Positions 25,624 through 33,641 are shown, counted from the stretch's first letter. The stretch is 64,000 nucleotides of DNA from CAVQNQ01 sp964427655 (GCA_964427655.1 CAYRWE010000002.1:1-64000), one strand, 5' to 3'. A program made the numbers and translations. The notes: a model not told the origin generated them from the letters alone.

Positions 25624-27646
25624 GGCAATCCCCGCGGACCCGCGGCACACCGTGCAGACGCCCGAAGCGGCCTCGCATGTCGATCGGGAGTGGCTGGTAA
25701 CCAACGGGCTGGGCGGTTACGCCTCCGGCACTATCGGCGGCGCGATGACCCGCCGCTACCACGGCCTGCTCGTCGCCGCTCTGCCGAATCCGCTGGGCCG
25801 CACGATGGTCTTCAACGGCTTGTCCGAGCGGCTGCGTCTGGCGGACCGGCGAGTTTTCTATACCGGCACTCCCGAAATCGGAGATCGTTCCGCCCAGGGC
25901 ACGCTGCGCGCCGTGGAGTTTCGCCTGGAAGCCGGCCTCCCGGTGTGGCGCTTCGAAGCCGACGGCCTGCTCCTCGAAAAGCGGCTGCTAATGCCGTATA
26001 AGCAGAATACGGTGCATGTAACTTACAACCTGATCGAAGCGGCCGGGCCTGTGCGGCTCGGGCTGCGGCCCGCCGTTCATTTCCGGCCGCACGATGCGCC
26101 GGTCGATGCCAGCCACACGCAGACTTATCGTCTGAGCGCTTGCGAAGATCGATTCGAGATCGCGGCCGACACCCTGCCTATCTTACACCTCAAGTTACAC
26201 GGCGAAGATACGGCATTTACGTTCGACCGTAAGTGGACTTCCGACATCTTCTACCGCGCCGAAAGCGACCGGGGATATGAGGCGCATGGCTCGCTCTGGA
26301 GTCCCGGCTATTTTCGCGCCGACCTGCGGCCCGGATGCCAGGCAACCCTGGTGGCGTCCACCGAAGACTGGGCGACCATCTGCGCGCTGACGCCCGAGAA
26401 CGCGCTCGCCGCCGAGATCGAAAGGCGGCACACGCTGGTGGCCGCGGCCGGTACCGTGGCTCGGGAAGATCCCGCCGTTGAGCTGGTGCTGGCGGCCGAT
26501 CAGTTTCTCATCGAGCCCGCCGGCCGCACCGAAGATGTCGCGCGCGCACGCGCCACGGGCGATCAGATCCGCACCGTGATCGCCGGCTATTACTGGTTCA
26601 CCGATTGGGGCCGCGACACCATGATCGGCCTGGAAGGGTTGACGCTGGCCACGGGCCGCGAGATCGAAGCCGGCTGGATCCTGCGCACCTTCGCCCACTA
26701 CATTCGCGACGGCCTCATTCCCAACCTCTTTCCGGAAGGCGAGAAGGAGGGCCTCTATCACACCGCGGATGCCACCTTGTGGTTCTTCCACGCCATGCAC
26801 CGCTATGTGCAGCGCACCGGCGATCGCGCCACGCTGGCTCTGGTTCTGCCGCAACTGATCGGCATCGTGCAGCGCCATATCCAGGGCACGCGCTTCGGAA
26901 TTCACGTCGATCCGGCCGATGGCCTCCTCGCGCAGGGCGAGCGGGGCTATCAACTAACCTGGATGGACGCCAAGGTGGGCGATTGGGTGGTCACGCCGCG
27001 GCGCGGCAAGGCCGTCGAGATCAACGCGCTCTGGTACAACGCGCTGCGGCTGGTGGAGCGCTGGGTGGCGGAAGAGGGCGCCGGCTCGCCCGCCGAATTC
27101 CACGATGCCGCCCTGCGCGCACGCGAATCTTTCAACGCGCGCTTCTGGAATCCCGACAAAGCCTACCTCTACGACGTGATCGACGGGGAATCGGGGAACG
27201 ACGACGCCTGCCGCCCGAATCAGATCTTCTCAATTGCGCTCGATTACCCGGTGCTCGCCGAGGAATATTGGACGCCGGTGCTTTCGGTAGTTACCGAGCG
27301 TCTCCTTACGCCGTTCGGCCTCCGCTCCCTGGCCCCCGGCCACCCCGATTACAAACCCAAATATTACGGCGACCTCCGCTCGCGCGATGCCGCCTACCAT
27401 CAGGGAACCGTGTGGGCATGGCTGATCGGACCCTACGTGGATGCCTGGCTCAAGGTGAATCCGGGCGACCCGTCGCGAGCTCGCGGCTTCCTGCAGGGTT
27501 TCGTAACGCACTTGGGCGACGCCTGCATCGGTTCCATCAGCGAAGTCTTCGACGCTGAGGAACCGTACATTCCGCGCGGATGTATCGCCCAAGCCTGGAG
27601 CGTCGCGGAAGTGCTGCGCTGCTGGGTCAAAACTGCATCCGCCTAA
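25604..27646 (+). CDS. Glycogen debranching enzyme-type amylo-alpha-1,6-glucosidase
   Basis: A 680-residue two-domain protein. The N-terminal GDE domain shows EWLVTNGLGGYASGTIGGAMTRRYHGLLVAALPNPLGRTMVFNGL in overlapping parts. The C-terminal (alpha/alpha)6 catalytic domain carries WFTDWGRDTMIGLEGLTLATG, GLIPNLFPEGEKEGLYHTADATLWF, and YQLTWMDAKVGDWVVTPRRGKAVEINALWYNALR. Such enzymes cleave alpha-1,6 branches. It overlaps treZ by 20 bp, which implies coupling; ATG 25604 or 25613 could start it. Together they could convert glycogen-derived chains toward trehalose. Confidence 0.9.
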   Translation: MVPMPPEAIPADPRHTVQTPEAASHVDREWLVTNGLGGYASGTIGGAMTRRYHGLLVAALPNPLGRTMVFNGLSERLRLADRRVFYTGTPEIGDRSAQGTLRAVEFRLEAGLPVWRFEADGLLLEKRLLMPYKQNTVHVTYNLIEAAGPVRLGLRPAVHFRPHDAPVDASHTQTYRLSACEDRFEIAADTLPILHLKLHGEDTAFTFDRKWTSDIFYRAESDRGYEAHGSLWSPGYFRADLRPGCQATLVASTEDWATICALTPENALAAEIERRHTLVAAAGTVAREDPAVELVLAADQFLIEPAGRTEDVARARATGDQIRTVIAGYYWFTDWGRDTMIGLEGLTLATGREIEAGWILRTFAHYIRDGLIPNLFPEGEKEGLYHTADATLWFFHAMHRYVQRTGDRATLALVLPQLIGIVQRHIQGTRFGIHVDPADGLLAQGERGYQLTWMDAKVGDWVVTPRRGKAVEINALWYNALRLVERWVAEEGAGSPAEFHDAALRARESFNARFWNPDKAYLYDVIDGESGNDDACRPNQIFSIALDYPVLAEEYWTPVLSVVTERLLTPFGLRSLAPGHPDYKPKYYGDLRSRDAAYHQGTVWAWLIGPYVDAWLKVNPGDPSRARGFLQGFVTHLGDACIGSISEVFDAEEPYIPRGCIAQAWSVAEVLRCWVKTASA

Positions 27647-27787
27647 CATCCCCGGGCGTCCAGCGCGTGCAACAATGTAACCGCTTCCCGAAAAGTAAGT
27701 TACGGAAAATACCTTTAGTTACTAACCCGGTTGGAACGGTTTTTGGCAGGAGAACTGCAACTCCAGATATCCGGAGGAGCTTACAAA

Positions 27788-27949
27788 ATGCTTCACTGGT
27801 CGCTGATCTTTCTGGTAATTGCGATTATCGCAGCCATTCTGGGCTTCGGTGGAATCGCCGGAACCGCCGCCGGTATCGCGAAGATCCTGTTTTTCGTTTT
27901 CCTGGTGGTCTGGGTTCTGGCGTTCTTCTTCGGCCGCCGGGCAGTTTGA
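27788..27949 (+). CDS. DUF1328 (YtjA-like) small membrane protein
   Basis: 53 residues, two hydrophobic helices: WSLIFLVIAIIAAILGFGGIAG and GIAKILFFVFLVVWVLAFFFG. This matches DUF1328. A strong site (GGAGGAGC) lies 9 nt before the ATG at 27788. In other bacteria such peptides are stress-induced membrane proteins; no biochemical role is known. It stands alone between the debranching enzyme and a permease. Confidence 0.88.
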   Translation: MLHWSLIFLVIAIIAAILGFGGIAGTAAGIAKILFFVFLVVWVLAFFFGRRAV

Positions 27950-28031
27950 CCCCGGCCGCAAACCATTCGCGATCGGGCGGATTCCCCGGTCCGGGATACC
28001 GCCCTGATTTGCACCGAGCGCTAGCCCGAAG

Positions 28032-29384
28032 GTGGTCCGTTCACTCCCGCCGCTGCTGCTATCCTGTCCCTTCGGAGTGAAGCCGCGTCATATCACGCTC
28101 GTGCCGCTGATCGCCGCCACCTATTTCCTGGTAGCCGGCGGCCCCTACGGTCTGGAGGACATCGTCTTCCGAGCCGGCTATCCCGGCGCGATGCTCATTC
28201 TGCTGATCACGCCGTTTATCTGGAGTTTGCCTGCGGCGCTCATGGTTAGCGAACTTGCGAGCGCCCTGCCCCACGAGGGCGGTTATTACGTTTGGGTGAC
28301 CCGCGGAATGGGCCGCTTCTGGGGATTTCAGGAAGCCTGGCTCTCCCTGACCGGCAGCGTCTTCGATATGGCGCTTTATCCCACCCTGTCCGTGGCTTAT
28401 CTGGGACACCTCGCGCCCTCACTCACGGCCGGCGGTCGCGGCGTGGCGATCGGCGTGGCACTGGTGGCCGTTTGCGCGGCCTGGAATCTGGCCGGCGCCC
28501 GCACTGTGGGGTTGAGCTCCGCGGCCATGACAGTGCTGCTGCTCACGCCCTTCGCCGTCCTGACGGTCTACGCATTTCTGCATCGCGCCACTTCCGCCGC
28601 GCCGCCCGTCCCACCGCGCAGCCTGGATCTGCTGGGCGGCATCCTGGTGGCCATGTGGAATTACATGGGCTTCGACTACGGCTCCACGGTAGCCGGCGAA
28701 GTGGACAATCCGCGGCGCACCTACCCGCTGGCCATGGCTGGCTCGGTGATCCTGGTGGCGGCTTCCTACGCGCTGCCTGTCGGCGCGGTCTGGTTCACCG
28801 GCCTGGATGCCAACCTCTGGTCCACCGGCGGATGGGCCGATGTAGCGCGCGCCGTCTTTCACGGCAGCCCTGCCGGCGCGGCGTTGGCCGTGGCGATCAC
28901 GGCCGGCGGCATGATCGGCGCGTTGGGCACCTTCAACGCCATGACGCTCTGCTATTCGCGCCTGCCGCTGGCGATGGCCGAGGATGGCTTTCTGCCACGC
29001 GCCTTCACCCGCCGCACGCGCAACGGCGCTCCATGGGTCGCCATCCTGGCCTGCTGCGCGGCCTGGCTTCTGTGCCTGCGGCTGAGTTTCGTCAAGCTGA
29101 TCGTTCTGGACGTGCTGCTCACCGGCCTCAGCCTGCTGCTGGAATTCGCCGCGCTGGTGGCTTTGCGGCTGCGCGAACCGGCCCTGCCGCGCCCCTATCG
29201 CGTACCCGGCGGCCTGGCCGGCGCCATCGGCATCGGCATCTTCCCGTGCATTCTGCTCCTGCTGGCGGTAGCCCGCAACCAATCCGAACCGGTCGGCCCG
29301 TTCACCGCGCTGCAATTGGGCATGCTGCTGATCGCCGCCGGAGTTGTAGCCTATTTCTTAGGGAATCGTCCTCGAAAATCATGA
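28032..29384 (+). CDS. APC-superfamily amino acid permease
   Basis: Up to 450 residues and about 12 hydrophobic segments. The first carries the APC motif ATYFLVAGGPYGLEDIV, followed by LPAALMVSELASALPHEGGYYVWVTRGMG. Later motifs are MWNYMGFDYGSTVAGEVDNPRRTYPLAM and MTLCYSRLPLAMAEDGFLPRAFTRR. It is a cation-coupled amino acid or polyamine importer by family. GTG 28032 or GTG 28077 could be the start; the second sits 11 nt after TATCCT and fits the domain better. It overlaps the cupin gene by 4 bp. Confidence 0.88.
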   Translation: MVRSLPPLLLSCPFGVKPRHITLVPLIAATYFLVAGGPYGLEDIVFRAGYPGAMLILLITPFIWSLPAALMVSELASALPHEGGYYVWVTRGMGRFWGFQEAWLSLTGSVFDMALYPTLSVAYLGHLAPSLTAGGRGVAIGVALVAVCAAWNLAGARTVGLSSAAMTVLLLTPFAVLTVYAFLHRATSAAPPVPPRSLDLLGGILVAMWNYMGFDYGSTVAGEVDNPRRTYPLAMAGSVILVAASYALPVGAVWFTGLDANLWSTGGWADVARAVFHGSPAGAALAVAITAGGMIGALGTFNAMTLCYSRLPLAMAEDGFLPRAFTRRTRNGAPWVAILACCAAWLLCLRLSFVKLIVLDVLLTGLSLLLEFAALVALRLREPALPRPYRVPGGLAGAIGIGIFPCILLLLAVARNQSEPVGPFTALQLGMLLIAAGVVAYFLGNRPRKS

Positions 29385-29824
29385 TTATCGCCGATCTTGC
29401 GCAGATTGCCGGCCGCACTTACCCGGCCCGCCGCCGCACGCAGAACCTGGTGGGTGGATCGAGCCCCATCCAGGCGGCCAACTTCGCCATCGGCTACGTA
29501 ACCCTGGAGCCGGATGGCGGCCAGGTGCCATGGCACAACCAGGAGCAGGAAGAGGTCTACTTCATTGTCGAGGGATCGGGCGAAATGTGTCTGGGCGAGG
29601 AACGCGTCACACTGCGCGCCGGCCAGGCCGCCTACATCCCGCCGCGCGTCTTCCACCAGTTGACCAACACCGGCGCGGGACCCATGCGCATGATCTACTG
29701 CTACGGACCGGCTGGCGACGTGGCTCACTGGCGCCAGGAGCTGGATGGAACGCTGCCGGGCGCGGGCATCGAGGCTCCCCCGCTTCCCCCCGGCGCACGG
29801 CCGCAATCGACGGAGAAGCCATGA
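29381..29824 (+). CDS. Cupin-domain protein
   Basis: A 147-residue single-cupin beta-barrel protein. Metal-binding cupin motif 1 is VPWHNQEQEEVYFIVEGSGEM and motif 2 is PPRVFHQLTNTGAGPMRMIYCYGP. Function may be sugar isomerase/epimerase-like or regulatory. The ATG overlaps the permease stop (ATGA) and its own stop overlaps the oxidoreductase start (ATGA), so the three are translationally coupled. Confidence 0.88.
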   Translation: MIIADLAQIAGRTYPARRRTQNLVGGSSPIQAANFAIGYVTLEPDGGQVPWHNQEQEEVYFIVEGSGEMCLGEERVTLRAGQAAYIPPRVFHQLTNTGAGPMRMIYCYGPAGDVAHWRQELDGTLPGAGIEAPPLPPGARPQSTEKP

Positions 29825-30981
29825 GCCAGCCCACCGTGCATTCCATCGGGATCGCGATGAATGGCGTGACCGGACGCATGGGGCTGAACCAGCACCTGCG
29901 CCGCTCCATCCTGGCGATCGTGGAGCAAGGTGGCGTCCGCCTGAGCTCCGAGGAGACCATCGTGCCGCGCCCGCTGCTGGTGGGCCGCAACGCCGCCAAG
30001 CTGGCAGCCATCGCCGCCGAATCCGGCGGGCTGCCCTGGACCACGGATCTGGATGCCGCGCTGTCCGACCCCGCCTATCCCATCTACTTCGACGCCCAGG
30101 CCACCGCCCTGCGCCCCTCCGCCGTGAGCCGTGCCATCGCCGCCCGCAAGCACGTCTATTGCGAAAAGCCGGTCGCCGAAACTCTGGAGTGCGCCCTCGA
30201 TCTGTGCCGCCTGGCTGCCCGCGCCGGCATCAAGCACGGCGTGGTGCAGGACAAGCTCTGGCTGCCCGGCCTGCTCAAGCTTCAGGCCCTCCGGAGCCAG
30301 GGTTTCTTCGGGCGCATTCTCTCCATCCGCGGCGAGTTCGGCTATTGGGTCTTCGAAGGCGATACCGTTCCCGCGCAGCGCCCCTCCTGGAATTACCGCC
30401 GGGAAGAGGGCGGCGGCATTATCCTCGACATGCTCTGCCACTGGCGCTACGTCCTGGACAACCTGTTCGGCGCTGTGCAGGCCGTTTCATGCCTGGGCGC
30501 GACCCACATTCCGCGCCGCTGGGACGAAGCCGGCCAGCCCTACGACTGCACCGCGGACGATTCCGCCTACGCCACCTTCCAGCTTGCCGGCGGCGCCGTG
30601 GCCCACTTCAACTCCTCGTGGTGCGTCCGCGTCCGCCGCGACGACCTGCTCACCCTGCAAGTGGACGGCACCCAAGGCAGCGCGGTGGCTGGCCTGCGGG
30701 AATGCTGGATCCAACCTTACGCCGCGACACCGCGGCCCGTGTGGAACCCGGATGTCCCGAGCGCACTCGACTATCGGGATGGCTGGCAGCGAGTCCCCGA
30801 GCAGGAAATGTACGACAACGCCTTCAAATGCCAATGGGAGCTTTTCCTGCGCCACGTAGTGAAGGACGAACCGTTCCGATGGGGCCTGATGGAGGGTGCC
30901 AAGGGCGTGCAATTGGCCGAGGCGGGCCTGGAATCCTGGAGGAAAAGGGCTTGGGTGGACGTACCGGGGTTGGAGATGTAG
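29821..30981 (+). CDS. Gfo/Idh/MocA-family oxidoreductase
   Basis: A 386-residue NAD(P)-dependent sugar or inositol dehydrogenase-like protein. The nucleotide-binding fold begins HSIGIAMNGVTGRMG. EKPVAETLECALDLCRLA holds the conserved EKP catalytic-lysine motif. The C-terminal half includes EEGGGIILDMLCHWRYVLDNLFG and ends GVQLAEAGLESWRKRAWVDVPG. The true start is the ATG at 29821, overlapping the cupin stop. The substrate is unknown; the permease and cupin suggest uptake and oxidation of a small polar compound. Confidence 0.9.
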   Translation: MSQPTVHSIGIAMNGVTGRMGLNQHLRRSILAIVEQGGVRLSSEETIVPRPLLVGRNAAKLAAIAAESGGLPWTTDLDAALSDPAYPIYFDAQATALRPSAVSRAIAARKHVYCEKPVAETLECALDLCRLAARAGIKHGVVQDKLWLPGLLKLQALRSQGFFGRILSIRGEFGYWVFEGDTVPAQRPSWNYRREEGGGIILDMLCHWRYVLDNLFGAVQAVSCLGATHIPRRWDEAGQPYDCTADDSAYATFQLAGGAVAHFNSSWCVRVRRDDLLTLQVDGTQGSAVAGLRECWIQPYAATPRPVWNPDVPSALDYRDGWQRVPEQEMYDNAFKCQWELFLRHVVKDEPFRWGLMEGAKGVQLAEAGLESWRKRAWVDVPGLEM

Positions 30982-31002
30982 GGCGGGGCGAGGCTTGTAA
31001 CT

Positions 31003-31017
31003 CTACGGAGAACGTAG
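31003..31017. terminator. Small hairpin after the permease-cupin-oxidoreductase operon
   Basis: CTACG-GAGAA-CGTAG lies 22 bp after the stop codon. The stem is only 5 bp with no U-run, so this is a weak candidate. From here to 31148 the base composition is visibly more AT-rich than the flanks. Confidence 0.25.
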
Positions 31018-31166
31018 TCACGAACTAGAAGTCTGGCTCAACTATCTGTCAAGGGGTAATTCTCAAAAAGACCATACGTGTTTTCAATAGCATGCATCCC
31101 ACAAACACTTCACAGGAGAACGCGAGAAAGTGGGTTTAGAATCCCGGATTGGAGGCCTTTTCAGCG

Positions 31167-31799
31167 ATGCGTTCTACCGGAGCCAAAGCGCTCGTTGCCA
31201 CGATAATAAGCAGAAGGAAGATCCGCGATCTGATTGAGAATTGGAACCACGAGGATCACGGCGTACTCAACAGGTTCCTCTGTCTCGACTCGTCGGAGCC
31301 AGATTACGAGAGGAAGTTGAGCAAAAAGCTCACACAGAAGAAATGTCGGATGGGCATGGAACCCGAGGATATAGTCAAGTTATTTCGTTTTCAGCAGGAG
31401 CAGTGCGCAATCTGCCGGAAAACTCGGCGGGACCTCAAGTCCAAGGACGGTAAGCCCTGGGTTATCGACCACCCTGCCGGCGGCGAATGCCTGCCAGCTC
31501 GTGGTATTCTCTGCCAACACTGCAACCGGGCGTTAGGAGCGTTCGGTGACGACGTTGGCAGACTTCAGCGAGCGATAGAGTACCTGAAGGACCCCACCGC
31601 CCAGAAATGCCCCGGAATCGAGCCGGGGCCTGTTCCTTATGAAACCGGGCGAAAAGGGGAACGGGAGATACCGCCGGACAAAGGACGCAGGATCATCACC
31701 CGCTTGGAAGAAGGTATTCCTGAACGAAAGATCGCGGAACAGGAAGGTGTGGAAGTGCACCAAGTCCAGAAGATCAAACGAGGATACATCGCTCGCTAG
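31167..31799 (+). CDS. Recombination endonuclease VII-like HNH nuclease
   Basis: A 210-residue protein. The core CAICRK...WVIDHPAGGECLPARGILCQHCNRALGAFGDDVGRLQRAIEYL has the four zinc-binding cysteines (CxxC and CxxC) and the catalytic DH of phage T4 endonuclease VII-like enzymes, which cleave branched DNA. A C-terminal segment (GRRIITRLEEGIPERKIAEQEGVEVHQVQKIKRGYI) looks like a helix-turn-helix. ATG 31167 is preferred; a TTG at 31149 is the alternative. The gene is less GC-rich than its neighbours, consistent with phage or mobile origin. Confidence 0.82.
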   Translation: MRSTGAKALVATIISRRKIRDLIENWNHEDHGVLNRFLCLDSSEPDYERKLSKKLTQKKCRMGMEPEDIVKLFRFQQEQCAICRKTRRDLKSKDGKPWVIDHPAGGECLPARGILCQHCNRALGAFGDDVGRLQRAIEYLKDPTAQKCPGIEPGPVPYETGRKGEREIPPDKGRRIITRLEEGIPERKIAEQEGVEVHQVQKIKRGYIAR

Positions 31800-31807
31800 A
31801 AGAGCGC

Positions 31808-31836
31808 AACTCACAAAGAACTCACAAAGAACTCAC
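31808..31836. repeat. 11-bp tandem repeat AACTCACAAAG
   Basis: Two perfect copies (31808-31818, 31819-31829) and a partial third (31830-31836) follow the nuclease stop codon directly. They precede the AAAGCGGTGA array. Confidence 0.75.
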
Positions 31837-31881
31837 ACCAAAAAACGCCGGGAAAGCGATGGCAGTCAAAACGGCATGGTG

Positions 31882-31974
31882 AAAGCGGTGATGGTGAAAG
31901 CGTTGAAAGCTGTGACATGAAAGCGGTGACGACAAAAGCGGTGACAGACAAAAGCGGTGACACAAAAGCGGTGA
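31882..31974. repeat. Array of about seven AAAGCGGTGA units
   Basis: Core units start at 31882, 31897 (AAAGCGTTGA), 31906 (AAAGCTGTGA), 31920, 31935, 31951 and 31965, at 9-16 bp spacing. The right-hand copies are the most regular, each followed by C and an A/C-rich linker. The array fills part of the 354-bp gap 31800-32153, which otherwise holds only the AACTCACAAAG repeat and the hicBA promoter. It is not a CRISPR: units and spacers are far too short. Confidence 0.85.
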
Positions 31975-32141
31975 CAGGCGGAACGTAACCCGGAACTTAG
32001 GCGGATATATGCCCTTGAGTCGCGCCTCGATCCTCTCCCGTCACTTGCCTGTATACGCGTGCTGGAAGCGGTCTCGTTGCACCTTGAAGACGCCACGGCG
32101 AATGCTCGTGTGATGCAGACGGTGCCATTGCGGTACGGCAC

Positions 32142-32154
32142 TATACTGTAAATA
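32142..32154 (+). promoter_or_regulatory. -10 element of the hicBA module
   Basis: TATACT at 32142-32147 lies 6 nt before the hicB ATG, with no Shine-Dalgarno sequence in between. A leaderless transcript is suggested; the -35 region is not obvious. Confidence 0.45.
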
Positions 32155-32357
32155 TGACATTCAGGGTGGTTCTGGAACGCGATCCCGAGACCGGCGATTA
32201 CTCTGCCGTGTGCCCGGAGCTCCCCGGCTGCGCCTCGGCGGGCGAAACCGAGGCTGAGGCTAGAGCGAATATCCGGGAGGCCATAGAGCTTTACCTGAAG
32301 CCAGGTGATATCGACCTGCCTGAAGACGCCAAGCTCTTCGAGGTGACGGTTGGGTGA
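32154..32357 (+). CDS. hicB: HicB-family antitoxin
   Basis: 67 residues with the HicB fold: FRVVLERDPETGDYSAVCPELPGCASAGETEAEARANIREAIELYL. It neutralises HicA and, in longer members, binds DNA. No separate DNA-binding domain is visible in this short form. Antitoxin-first order, with the toxin gene overlapping its end by 8 bp. It may have arrived with the adjacent nuclease island. Confidence 0.92.
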   Translation: MTFRVVLERDPETGDYSAVCPELPGCASAGETEAEARANIREAIELYLKPGDIDLPEDAKLFEVTVG

Positions 32358-32577
32358 GCGGGGGACGCCCAGGCTCACCTCAGACCAGGTGATCGCAGTC
32401 CTTAGCCATCACGGCTTTCTGCGGATCGGCGCTTCCGGAAGCCACCAGAAGTGGCGGCATTCGCTCACCGGCAAGCAGGTCATTGTCGCCCATCACCGGG
32501 GCCGCGTACTTCCGCTCGGTACCATGAGGGCGATCATCGAGGGCAGCGGAATCGCGCCTTCGGAATGGTTAAGATGA
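32350..32577 (+). CDS. hicA: HicA-family mRNA interferase toxin
   Basis: A 75-residue double-stranded-RNA-binding-fold toxin. LTSDQVIAVLSHHGFLRIGASGSHQKWRHS includes the catalytic His of GSHxKW. HHRGRVLPLGTMRAIIEGSGI is the usual C-terminal half. The family cleaves mRNA. The TTG at 32350 overlaps the end of hicB; no better start is in frame before the domain. Confidence 0.9.
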   Translation: MGERGTPRLTSDQVIAVLSHHGFLRIGASGSHQKWRHSLTGKQVIVAHHRGRVLPLGTMRAIIEGSGIAPSEWLR

Positions 32578-32616
32578 ACGCCTCCGAGCAGCCCTCCTCC
32601 GACACCCTGCCGGTCC

Positions 32617-33267
32617 CTACGCGCTCCGGCGTAATTTCTTCCCGGCAATGCCCAGACCCGCGAGCGCCAGCCCTGTCAGCATGGAGGTCGTCGGCTCCGG
32701 CGTGGACGTAGTGGTGCTAACGTCCAGCTTGTTCAACAGCGTCTCGCAATCCGTCCCGGCGATGACATCGACATATTTGTAACTGGCCGCGCTCGAGACT
32801 AACGTGTCGAGATTGCTGTCGCTGCCCGATTGAAGCAGGTTACTCCCCAGCATTCCCGAGTTGTTAGAACCGTAGATGCGCCACCCGTCGACGATGTCCG
32901 TCATCTGGAACTGGATAGTCGCGGTCTTCAGGTTTGGAACCTGCGAGAAGTCCAGTTGCACGAACTCGTTGATAGGAATCTCGTACGCCTTATTGGAACT
33001 GTAGTAATCGTTGGCGAGGCCCAAGCCCGTATTGCCAACGGTGGTGTTGTCATAGAGACCCGTAGGCGTGTTCGCGCTGGTCGTGCTGGTGCCGCTAAAC
33101 CCAGAGGCGGTGATGCCGATGCCGTTGTTCGTGTAGGTATAGACATCGCCCGGAGCGCTGCCCGCCGGGCTTGTAAAGGTGAAAGTTGCCGAGACCGAAT
33201 TCGCCCATGCCTGTGGCATAGCCATGGCGGTCACTAATAGAGCTGCTGCTGCGATATGTCTGTTCAT
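32617..33267 (-). CDS. PEP-CTERM sorting domain protein
   Basis: A 216-residue exported protein. Signal peptide MNRHIAAAALLVTAMAMPQAWA, a Ser/Thr/Asn/Gly-rich beta domain, and a C-terminal PEP-CTERM tail: TPEPTTSMLTGLALAGLGIAGKKLRRSA (in overlapping parts, motif PEP then a hydrophobic helix and basic end). By family, exosortase cleaves and anchors such proteins at the cell surface. No exosortase is in the window. It diverges from the HdeD-like gene across a 374-bp gap. Confidence 0.88.
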   Translation of the reverse strand: MNRHIAAAALLVTAMAMPQAWANSVSATFTFTSPAGSAPGDVYTYTNNGIGITASGFSGTSTTSANTPTGLYDNTTVGNTGLGLANDYYSSNKAYEIPINEFVQLDFSQVPNLKTATIQFQMTDIVDGWRIYGSNNSGMLGSNLLQSGSDSNLDTLVSSAASYKYVDVIAGTDCETLLNKLDVSTTTSTPEPTTSMLTGLALAGLGIAGKKLRRSA

Positions 33268-33383
33268 TGGCTTTCTCGCTCGATGCAGAACCAGTTTCTG
33301 CCGCTTTCCCGCGGCGGCCTCTCATCAAGCAGCCTATGCCGGAGGGCACTGGTTTTTCACGTCCTACGCGTACCGGTTGGGTA

Positions 33384-33407
33384 CGGTCCTATGGGCAGTT
33401 AGGACCG
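33384..33407. repeat. Perfect 8-bp inverted repeat
   Basis: CGGTCCTA (33384-33391) and TAGGACCG (33400-33407) flank an 8-nt loop. It lies about 117 bp upstream of the PEP-CTERM start. It could be a regulator site or an RNA hairpin; there is no T-run on either side. Confidence 0.6.
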
Positions 33408-33429
33408 GGAGTACTTTTGCGAAAAAGCT

Positions 33430-33520
33430 CCTGCTGAGGGCGCCGAGGGGTGTGCAACTGGGGGTATGCGATTAGCCGAGGAAGGGCTGCAATCGTGGAG
33501 GAGAGAGATTGCCACATCGC
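33430..33520 (+). pseudogene. Decayed 3' end of a Gfo/Idh/MocA-family gene
   Basis: One frame reads RAPRGVQLG and another reads RLAEEGLQSWRREIAT. These line up with the intact C-terminus at 30.9 kb (EGAKGVQLAEAGLESWRKRAW) at both DNA and protein level but in different frames, with an insertion between them. Nothing upstream extends the match. It is therefore best read as a frameshifted remnant. Confidence 0.5.
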
Positions 33521-33641
33521 GTGGCCAAGGTAGCAGCGCCGCGCCGGTTAATCTCCGAGGGCCTCAATCCCGGCGCGAACATTCGTTTTCGCACATCGGA
33601 CAACGGTCTGCTCGTTCCAAGTGAAAGGAGATCACCCATTT

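Larger units (their letters stand above)
33268..33641. other. 374-bp intergenic region between PEP-CTERM and HdeD-like genes
   Basis: It contains a GCAGAA-N5-TTCTGC inverted repeat close to the PEP-CTERM start, the perfect hairpin at 33384-33407, the decayed Gfo/Idh/MocA remnant near 33430-33520, and an AAAGGAG ribosome site for the HdeD-like gene. No intact gene is seen. Confidence 0.6.

Noticed and set aside
31882..31974. Possible CRISPR array
   Set aside because: Units of about 10 bp at 9-16 bp spacing, no uniform spacers and no cas genes.
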